Positions 1 through 6,153 of a DNA stretch of 10,670 nucleotides are shown piece after piece; within the stretch, counting starts at the first letter, position 1; the number at the start of each line of letters is the position of its first letter. The translations under genes were made by a program, and so were the position numbers. The notes under the pieces were generated by a model. It did not search any database and had not been told where the DNA came from. It saw only the letters and a program-made list of their open reading frames with translations. Source of the DNA: Candidatus Saccharibacteria bacterium UBA3829 (lineage in GTDB: Bacteria; Patescibacteriota; Saccharimonadia; Saccharimonadales; Saccharimonadaceae); assembly GCA_002393165.1 (NCBI GenBank), contig DGIF01000045.1, positions 1 to 10,670 of the forward strand, written 5' to 3'.

Positions 1-25
1 GAGCCAGGATCAAACTCTCCATTAT
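1..25 (-). rRNA. rrs: 16S ribosomal RNA, 5' end only (partial)
   Basis: Read on the minus strand, the first bases of the window spell GAGTTTGATCCTGGCTC, the nearly universal start of bacterial 16S rRNA (the 27F primer site). The gene runs off the left edge, so only about 25 bases are present. The mature 5' end is placed near position 25 by alignment with E. coli 16S numbering, in which this block ends at about nucleotide 25; the exact end is not visible. The gene lies downstream of its own promoter and leader (172-200 and 26-165). Confidence 0.93.
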
Positions 26-165
26 AGAAAATTTGAAAACTCAAATTAAATAAATAAACTGACGATGATTTTCGCTACAAAATAAATTTTACAGCGAATA
101 AATTGCACAACTAAATTGTTAAATTATTTCTAAAGACTCTTAAAAATTCTCGCAGCTTTAGACTA
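26..165 (-). other. 16S rRNA 5' leader with three hairpins
   Basis: This AT-rich stretch of about 140 bases lies between the predicted rRNA start site and 16S. Three inverted repeats are visible. At 129-162, TCTAAAG pairs with CTTTAGA around a 20-base loop. At 71-98, TTCGCT pairs with AGCGAA and, after two mismatches, AAAAT with ATTTT, giving an almost uninterrupted hairpin. At 30-47, AATTTGA pairs with TCAAATT around a four-base loop, only a few bases before mature 16S. rRNA leaders usually carry an RNase III processing strand and anti-termination signals; I did not recognise a boxA. The processing partner would lie beyond the window. Confidence 0.6.
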
Positions 166-171
166 ATTAAT

Positions 172-200
172 AGTTTATCGCACTCGGCAAAAAATGTCAA
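172..200 (-). promoter_or_regulatory. rRNA operon promoter
   Basis: On the minus strand there is a perfect -35 box TTGACA (195-200), a 17-base spacer and a -10 box TAAACT (172-177, 4 of 6 consensus). Transcription would start near 165. Upstream, positions 201-222 are A-rich on this strand, with two runs of five to seven A, in the place and style of an UP element. Those runs are flanked by AAGACC and GGTCTT, a six-base inverted repeat. A perfect -35 box plus UP-like tract ahead of 16S is the usual design of an rRNA promoter. Confidence 0.8.
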
Positions 201-250
201 GACCTTTTTAGACTTTTTTTGGTCTTTGATGACCCCATTTAGAACACGCT

Positions 251-1360
251 TCACTGTTTACGCTTTTTGCTAACTGGAACTATCCACCAAATTGCGTAGG
301 TTAGACTGGCGACCGACAGGAAACTTGGCCACCAAAATGAACAAAATGAAGTTTCTCCGTGTTCCGAGCTGGTGCGCTCGCCGGTGTCTGGAGTTTTTGG
401 AGTGTCAATTGCCGATGCTGACTGGCCTGGATCTGTCTTAGTTTCCTCAGGGGTCTTCACGCTCTCGGCTACAGCCCCATCCTGACTCGCGTCATCACCG
501 GGGGCGTCTGTACTCGGCTCCGTGTCCTCTGGAGGAACGTCGCCCCCTTCATCGTCGCTCTCAATCTCTGGTTCTGCTAGCTGAGTGTCATCACCGCCAT
601 CTTGGCCTTCCTCGGTGGAGTCTGGTTGTAAAGTGGGCGTTATCGCGATGTAAGTAGGGTTAGACTGCGTATAAAATAACCTACATTCAGTTCCCTCTTG
701 ATAGTTGTCTAGACAAGAGCTCAAATAGTTAACGTCGTCTTGCCCACCCAGGCTATCGTCCAGAGCATAGTAAAAGATGTTATATATTTCTGGATCGAGC
801 GAAATATCTTCTAGGTCGAACTCGTGTTCGACGCCAGGAGCCAAGGCTATACCATTATTGTTCGCTACTTCCCATCGGAATGCAATATGGATTTCGGGGG
901 AAGTGGTGCCCTCACTAATGATCGTCCTCATCTCTTGCCAGGGGCTTCTGTCCGTCGAAGTATAGGTCGTCCTTCCGATATAAAGTGACTTCGGTTCAGC
1001 GGGGTCCTTTGGTGAATAAGAGTACTGCCACCGTCTGGCATGGTTATAATAGATTACTTTTATCTTACGAGTAGTAGGATTGACTGATGTAATGATCAGT
1101 TTTCTGGATTCGAAATTGCTCATCGCCCTGTAAAAACCGCCTCTTTTCTTGCGTTGCCTTAGATATTCGCTCCAGCAGTTGGGTTGATCGCTATCGGCGC
1201 AAAGTGCCGTTGCCTCTGCAAACGAAGCAGCGCTAGCTTCTTCCATGTCGGCAAGCGTCCAAAGTTCGGCTTCATAGTCAAGTGCAGATACTGGTCTAGA
1301 CACAAAAAGACCGGCCAGAGATATTGTGATTGATATTATAAAAAGGCTTTTCCTCTTCAT
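251..1360 (-). CDS. Secreted, acidic, probably sortase-anchored surface protein
   Basis: This is a 369-residue protein of unknown function that looks exported and wall-anchored. Residues 1-26 form a signal peptide (MKRK, hydrophobic core, likely cleavage after VSA). Residues 27-240 form a globular part with two closely spaced cysteine pairs (54/62 and 216/226) that could form disulfides outside the cell. Residues 245-320 are a linker very rich in Asp, Glu, Pro, Gly and Ser. The C-terminus has TPDTG (323-327), a Trp-rich hydrophobic segment (341-363) and the tail KKRKQ: the order of a sortase sorting signal. The start at 1360 is chosen because AAAGGAG stands directly upstream and the signal peptide begins there; an in-frame ATG at 1399 lacks both. 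It has its own promoter and lies just upstream of the rRNA promoter, with no clear terminator between. I do not recognise the globular domain. Confidence 0.85.
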   Translation of the reverse strand: MKRKSLFIISITISLAGLFVSRPVSALDYEAELWTLADMEEASAASFAEATALCADSDQPNCWSEYLRQRKKRGGFYRAMSNFESRKLIITSVNPTTRKIKVIYYNHARRWQYSYSPKDPAEPKSLYIGRTTYTSTDRSPWQEMRTIISEGTTSPEIHIAFRWEVANNNGIALAPGVEHEFDLEDISLDPEIYNIFYYALDDSLGGQDDVNYLSSCLDNYQEGTECRLFYTQSNPTYIAITPTLQPDSTEEGQDGGDDTQLAEPEIESDDEGGDVPPEDTEPSTDAPGDDASQDGAVAESVKTPEETKTDPGQSASAIDTPKTPDTGERTSSEHGETSFCSFWWPSFLSVASLTYAIWWIVPVSKKRKQ

Positions 1361-1418
1361 ATACTCCTTTCGATTGTAATTTTGCAGGAGTATAGGCACA
1401 GGGTAAAATTAAAGTCAA
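1361..1418 (-). promoter_or_regulatory. Promoter and Shine-Dalgarno of the surface-protein gene, with inverted repeat
   Basis: On the minus strand there is TTGACT (1413-1418), an 18-base spacer and TATACT (1389-1394), giving a start near 1382 and a leader of about 20 bases. AAGGAG lies just before ATG 1360. The -10 region and the Shine-Dalgarno region are the two arms of a perfect eight-base inverted repeat, TATACTCC (minus-strand 1394-1387) and GGAGTATA (1367-1360), separated by 19 bases. This may be an operator, or an RBS-masking hairpin in any transcript that starts further upstream. Confidence 0.65.
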
Positions 1419-1445
1419 CCCCCCACCTTGATTTTTAAGAGCATA

Positions 1446-1460
1446 AGAGGCTTCACCTCT
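1446..1460 (-). terminator. Possible weak terminator hairpin after gyrA
   Basis: AGAGG and CCTCT form a five-base stem with a five-base loop, 45 bases after the gyrA stop codon. There is no good U-run after it on the minus strand, so efficient intrinsic termination is doubtful. No better terminator is visible in the 1419-1504 gap. Confidence 0.25.
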
Positions 1461-1504
1461 GGAAAAAATCGAAAGACGCTATTGCTTTAAGTTTAGGGCA
1501 AAAA

Positions 1505-4108
1505 CTATTTTTCGGAATTTGCTGCTTCGGTCGAATCGGCCTCGTCCTCAGGAAGGACAATACCGATGGAGGCAACCGTGTCACCATCGCTCATCTTCAT
1601 GATGCGGACGCCTTGAGTGGCGCGGCCGAGAGTTGGGATTTCTTTCATGGCAACGCGAATGGCTTGGCCTTTGGTGGACATCATGATGACTTCCTTGGCA
1701 AGCGGGTCTAAGGTATGAACGGCGACGATCGGGCCAGTTTTTTCGGTGACAGCGGCAACTTTGATGCCAACACCGCCACGTTTGTGAGGCGGGAAGTTGG
1801 ACACAAGAGTAGCCTTGCCATAACCGTTCGCTGATACAGCGATAAGTTTCTGTTCTGGGTCGGTGATAACGTCCATGCCAACGATTTCGTCTTTCGGGCG
1901 AAGACGCATGCCCCTTACACCCATGGCGGCGCGCCCCATAGCGCGAACCTCTTTCTCGTTGAATCTAGTAGCCTGGCCAGCCGAGGTACTAATAACGATG
2001 TCGTTCTCACCGGTGGTCTCTTGGACCCATCTGAGCTCGTCACCCTGGTCTAGTTTAATAGCGATGAGGCCGTTACTGCGGATGTTGAAGAAATCTTTAA
2101 TGGCGGACTTCTTAATGGTTCCCTTCTTGGTTGCCATGAAGAGGTAGCCATCGCCGCTAGTCTCACCTTGTTTGATGATGGCGGTAATTTTCTCCTCTGG
2201 GTGAAGGTTCAACATATTAACGGCTGCAGTGCCTTTGGCGGCAAGCGAGGCCTGTGGAACCTCGTAAGCCTTTAGACGGAAAAGACGGCCTTGGCTAGTA
2301 AAGAACAGGAGGTGGTCGTGCGAATTGGCGGTTAAAATCTGAGCAATGACATCCTCTTCTTTAGTAGTCATGCCACGCTTACCCTTACCACCACGATTTT
2401 GCTTCCTGAAATCAGCTTGCGGGACACGTTTCATATAGTTTTCTGAGGTGAGCAAGATCACACTCTCTTCTTCTGGAATGAGCTCCTCCTCTGAGAATTT
2501 ACCAACTTCATGATTAATAATCTTACTGCGTCGTTCGTCACCATATTTTTCCTTCATGGCGATGAGCTCTTCTTTTACAACGCGGAGAATTTCTTGCTCG
2601 CTGGCCAGAATAGCTTCGAGCTTCCTGATAAGTTCGTGAAGCTCTTTTAGCTCGGCTTCGATCTTGTCGCGTTCGAGACCCTGGAGACGGCGAAGTTGCA
2701 TCTGGAGGATGGCGTTGGCCTGAATCTCGGAGAGACCAAACCTGGTCATGAGTTGCTTGTCCGCATCGTCGTAAGAGGCGCGAATAACCTTAATAACCTC
2801 ATCGATGTTGTCTAGGGCGATCTTCAAGCCTTCGAGAATGTGGGCGCGCTCTTTGGCTTTTTGAAGATCAAACTCCGTGCGGCGGCGAATAACCATCTGA
2901 CGATGCTTAATAAATTCGCTAAGGATTTCCTTGAGGCCTAGCACGCGAGGCTGAATTCCGTCAACCAAGGCTAGAACGTTGTAGTGGAACGTGGTCTGCA
3001 AATCGGTAAGTTTATAGAGTTGGTTCAAGATTTTCTTCGGGAAAGCGTCTTTTTTTAGCTCAATTACCACGCGCGTCTTGCCGCGGGCAGATTCGTTTCT
3101 AGCGTCGGCGATATGGGTGAGTTTCTTCTCTTGGGCAAGATGGACGACCTTTTCGATGAGGCTTTCTTTGCTGACGCCATAGGGCATCTCAGTAATTACA
3201 ATGTTGTAGCGGCCATTTTTGCGCTCTTCAATGTTGGCCACGCCACGAATCGTGACTGAGCCTTTCCCTGTCGCATAGGCTTGCTTCATCGGTGCGCCAC
3301 CGTAAACTTCGGCACCAGTTGGGAAATCTGGGCCTTTGACATGTTTCATCAAGCCCTCGAGACTGATTTCTGGATCGTCAATCAAGGCAACCGTGGCATC
3401 TACTAGCTCTCCGAGGTTGTGTGGTGGTATATTGGTGGCCATACCGACGGCAATACCCATTTGTCCATTGAGAAGAATGTTTGGTAGAGCGGCCGGGAGA
3501 ACAACCGGTTCCTTCTCGGTGCCATCAAAGTTGTCGCGAAAATCAACGGTATTCTTCTCGATGTCGGCAAGTAGCTCGGCGCCTACTTTATCCATACGAG
3601 CCTCGGTGTAACGAGAGGCAGCCGGTTCATCACCGTCAGCAGAACCAAAGTTACCCTGGCCTTCTACTAGGGTGTAGCGCATCTTCCACGGCTGAGCGAG
3701 GTTCACCATCGCGTCGTAAATAGAAGAATCGCCGTGCGGGTGATATTTACCCATCACTTCACCGACGATACGGGCGGATTTAACAGTAGGATGCGGAGCT
3801 TTCCAGCCGTTTTTGTTCATTGCATATAATATGCGGCGGTTGACTGGCTTCAAGCCGTCGCGGACATCTGGAAGGGCGCGATCGATAATTACAGACATGG
3901 AGTACTTCAGGAAGTAGTCTTCCATGGTGTGTTCGACTGGCTTGATCTCTAAACCATCTTGAATGCCATCAGAAACACCATCCTCGGGAACGCCACCCTC
4001 GCGCCCGTCGTTACGGGGCTCGGGCGCTCCGTTCGCTCCCGTCGTCGCGAATGCTCCCTCGGATGGGTTTTCTGATGGCTTATTGTTTATATTTTTGTCA
4101 TCTTCCAT
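1505..4108 (-). CDS. gyrA: DNA gyrase subunit A
   Basis: This is the breakage-reunion subunit of type IIA topoisomerase. With GyrB it makes the A2B2 enzyme that introduces negative supercoils using ATP. The conserved core begins near residue 55. The quinolone-pocket motif GDSSIYD is at 126-132, keeping the Ser and Asp that match E. coli 83 and 87. The catalytic Arg-Tyr is at 166-167 (AASRYTEAR). A coiled-coil C-gate region lies around 405-520. The GyrA box reads QNRGGKG (570-576), with Asn for the usual second Arg, followed by repeated pinwheel blades to about 850 and a short acidic tail. The box identifies GyrA rather than ParC. The length of 867 is normal for GyrA, but about 50 residues precede the conserved core. 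The start follows a full AGGAGG site that sits directly after the gyrB stop; the gap is 9 bases, so the genes are cotranscribed. Confidence 0.97.
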   Translation of the reverse strand: MEDDKNINNKPSENPSEGAFATTGANGAPEPRNDGREGGVPEDGVSDGIQDGLEIKPVEHTMEDYFLKYSMSVIIDRALPDVRDGLKPVNRRILYAMNKNGWKAPHPTVKSARIVGEVMGKYHPHGDSSIYDAMVNLAQPWKMRYTLVEGQGNFGSADGDEPAASRYTEARMDKVGAELLADIEKNTVDFRDNFDGTEKEPVVLPAALPNILLNGQMGIAVGMATNIPPHNLGELVDATVALIDDPEISLEGLMKHVKGPDFPTGAEVYGGAPMKQAYATGKGSVTIRGVANIEERKNGRYNIVITEMPYGVSKESLIEKVVHLAQEKKLTHIADARNESARGKTRVVIELKKDAFPKKILNQLYKLTDLQTTFHYNVLALVDGIQPRVLGLKEILSEFIKHRQMVIRRRTEFDLQKAKERAHILEGLKIALDNIDEVIKVIRASYDDADKQLMTRFGLSEIQANAILQMQLRRLQGLERDKIEAELKELHELIRKLEAILASEQEILRVVKEELIAMKEKYGDERRSKIINHEVGKFSEEELIPEEESVILLTSENYMKRVPQADFRKQNRGGKGKRGMTTKEEDVIAQILTANSHDHLLFFTSQGRLFRLKAYEVPQASLAAKGTAAVNMLNLHPEEKITAIIKQGETSGDGYLFMATKKGTIKKSAIKDFFNIRSNGLIAIKLDQGDELRWVQETTGENDIVISTSAGQATRFNEKEVRAMGRAAMGVRGMRLRPKDEIVGMDVITDPEQKLIAVSANGYGKATLVSNFPPHKRGGVGIKVAAVTEKTGPIVAVHTLDPLAKEVIMMSTKGQAIRVAMKEIPTLGRATQGVRIMKMSDGDTVASIGIVLPEDEADSTEAANSEK

Positions 4109-4117
4109 CTTTCCTCC

Positions 4118-6094
4118 TTAAAAGTCCAAATCGTCAAGGTTAACTGATGCAGCGCCGGCCTGAATGAAGTTTTTGCGGAGTTCGACTTGGTCTCCCATTA
4201 GCTTCGTGAACACAGCGTCGGCCTTTTCGGCGTCTTCAACATGAACTTTGACCAGAATACGATTCTTGGGATCCATAGTGGTCTCCCAGAGTTGCTTCGC
4301 GTCCATTTCACCAAGACCCTTAAAGCGTTGCTGAGCAGTATAACCAGCCTGCTTAAAGCGTTCCTGAGTCTCGTCAATCTTGGTACCGGCTTTTTTACGT
4401 TCTTCAATCTTCTCATTGAGTTTCTTCTCTAGAGCAACCTCATCGTAAACATAGTCAATCTTGCGCGTGCTGCCTGTACCCTTAATAAGCCCAAAGAGTG
4501 GTGGCTTCGCCAAATAGACGTGGCCAGCCTCGATAACCTGTGGCATGTAGCGGAAGAAAAAGGTCATGAGGAGCGTAGCGATATGGAGACCATCGACGTC
4601 GGCATCGGTCATGAAGATGATTTTGTCATAACGGAGACCATCCAGGTTAAACTGATCGCCAATTCCGACGCCTAGACCCTTAATCAGGGAGACCAGCTCG
4701 GCATTAGCTAGCATCTTATCAAGACGAGCGCGCTCGGTGTTGAGAACTTTGCCACGAAGTGGCAAAATGGCTTGAATTTGGGGGTTGCGGCCCTCCTTGG
4801 CGGAACCAGCCGCGGAGTTGCCCTCTACGATAAAGAGTTCGCACTCACTGCGGTCACGAGAGGAACAGTCGGCGAGTTTACTCGGGAGATTGAGGCCTTC
4901 AAACGCGCCTTTTCGGATGACGTTGTCGCGAGCAGCGCGGGCAGCCTTGCGGGCACGAGCAGCAAGAGTAGCTTTCCCGACAATCCTTTTAGCAATCTGG
5001 GGGTTCTCTTCAAGATAATAGCCAAAGTATTCGGTCATGACCTTATCGACGATGCCGCGAGCCTCAGGGTTGCCGAGCTTATTCTTGGTCTGCCCCTCGA
5101 ATTCAGGGTTGGGCAATTTGACCAAGATAACAGCAGTGAGGCCCTCTTTGATATCGTCACCGGTAAGGTTGTCTTCTTTCTCTTTGAGCAGTCCACTCTT
5201 GCGAGCATAGTCGTTGATCGTGCGGTTAAGCGCGGTACGGAAGCCTACAACGTGAGTGCCGCCATCTGGAGTCAGAACATTATTGGCAAAGGGCTTGAGG
5301 GTTTCGGCGTAGGAGTCATTGTATTGAATGGCAATTTCGACACCACAGTCATCAATGGTTTTGTCAACATAGAAAATGTCATCGGAGAGAGCCTCCTTGC
5401 CTTGATTGAGCCGCTTAACATAACTTTTGATGCCGCCCTCAAAGTAGAATGATTCGTGCTTGCCGGTGCGGGCATCGGTAGCGGTAATGAGGAGACCCTT
5501 GTTGAGGTAGGCTTGATGCCTAGCGTAATTTAGGACCCAGTTAAAGTCAATATCTATGCCGCCCTTGAAAATGGCTATGTCGGGGTAAAAAGTAATGGCG
5601 GTACCGCGTTTGGTCGTCGTGCCGGTAATCTGGAGATCTGAGGTCGGCTTACCGGTATCAAACTCGATGTGGTGGATTTTGCCTTCCCGGTAAACTTCGG
5701 CGATCATACGCGTAGAGAGGGCATTTACCACGGACGAGCCAACGCCGTGAAGGCCAGAAGCAGTCTTGTAACCCCCGTCACCGAATTTACCGCCAGCATG
5801 TAAAACGGTCAGAACGGTCTCTAGCGTGCTGCGGCCAGTCTTGGGATGGATGTCGACCGGAATCCCGCGGCCGTTGTCTTCAACACGGACGCCGCCGTCT
5901 TGCTGAACAGTAATATCAATCTTATTGCAATAACCAGCAATTGCCTCGTCGATAGAGTTGTCGGCGATCTCCTTGATTAGGTGATGCAAGCCATCATACC
6001 CGGTGGAGCCAATATACATACCTGGGCGCACACGAACGGCTTCTAGGCCCTCCAAGACGCGAATCTCAGACGAATCATAGGCTTCTTTTGCCAT
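4118..6094 (-). CDS. gyrB: DNA gyrase subunit B
   Basis: This is the ATPase subunit of DNA gyrase. The N-terminal GHKL ATPase has EIADNSIDEA (42-51, with catalytic Glu42 and Mg-binding Asn46), DNGRG (73-77) and the Gly-rich lid GGKFGDGGYKTASGLHGVGS (101-120). The transducer follows (about 225-390), then the TOPRIM domain with Glu424 and DADVD (497-501), and the C-terminal GyrB domain with QQRFKGLGEMD (588-598). At 658 residues it has the short form, without the insert found in E. coli GyrB (804). The TOPRIM loop reads EGNSAAG instead of the usual EGDSAGG, and DGLH replaces DGSH or DGAH. ParE was considered, but the partner gene has a GyrA box. The start is supported by AGAGG (6102-6106) seven bases upstream and by a strong promoter. 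It is the first gene of the gyrBA operon. Confidence 0.96.
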   Translation of the reverse strand: MAKEAYDSSEIRVLEGLEAVRVRPGMYIGSTGYDGLHHLIKEIADNSIDEAIAGYCNKIDITVQQDGGVRVEDNGRGIPVDIHPKTGRSTLETVLTVLHAGGKFGDGGYKTASGLHGVGSSVVNALSTRMIAEVYREGKIHHIEFDTGKPTSDLQITGTTTKRGTAITFYPDIAIFKGGIDIDFNWVLNYARHQAYLNKGLLITATDARTGKHESFYFEGGIKSYVKRLNQGKEALSDDIFYVDKTIDDCGVEIAIQYNDSYAETLKPFANNVLTPDGGTHVVGFRTALNRTINDYARKSGLLKEKEDNLTGDDIKEGLTAVILVKLPNPEFEGQTKNKLGNPEARGIVDKVMTEYFGYYLEENPQIAKRIVGKATLAARARKAARAARDNVIRKGAFEGLNLPSKLADCSSRDRSECELFIVEGNSAAGSAKEGRNPQIQAILPLRGKVLNTERARLDKMLANAELVSLIKGLGVGIGDQFNLDGLRYDKIIFMTDADVDGLHIATLLMTFFFRYMPQVIEAGHVYLAKPPLFGLIKGTGSTRKIDYVYDEVALEKKLNEKIEERKKAGTKIDETQERFKQAGYTAQQRFKGLGEMDAKQLWETTMDPKNRILVKVHVEDAEKADAVFTKLMGDQVELRKNFIQAGAASVNLDDLDF

Positions 6095-6124
6095 CTTAAT
6101 ACCTCTTCTTAAACATACCTATAT

Positions 6125-6153
6125 ATTATATGTCTAGAAGCTAGAAAAATCAA
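6125..6153 (-). promoter_or_regulatory. gyrBA promoter with palindromic spacer
   Basis: On the minus strand there is TTGATT (6148-6153), a 17-base spacer and a perfect TATAAT (6125-6130). The start would be near 6118, giving a leader of about 25 bases with an AGAGG ribosome binding site. The -35 box overlaps the TGA stop of the upstream ATPase gene (6150-6152). The spacer holds the inverted repeat TCTAG-AAG-CTAGA (6133-6145), a possible operator. gyrBA can therefore be expressed independently of the ATPase gene. Confidence 0.8.

Noticed and set aside
21..26. TATAAT on the minus strand directly at the 16S start
   Set aside because: Its start site would lie inside mature 16S. The TTGACA/TAAACT promoter at 172-200 is far better placed.
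1361..1399. Longer start for the surface protein (ATG 1399, 13 extra residues)
   Set aside because: It would put residues before the signal peptide, has no Shine-Dalgarno site, and begins upstream of the predicted transcription start near 1382.
4772..5452. Plus-strand open frame of 226 codons opposite gyrB
   Set aside because: It is a mirror frame of a strongly conserved gene and has no recognisable domain of its own.
1505..6094. Topoisomerase IV (parE/parC) instead of gyrase
   Set aside because: The A subunit has a GyrA box (QNRGGKG) and a full set of pinwheel repeats, although the DGLHIATLL stretch in the B subunit looks ParE-like.
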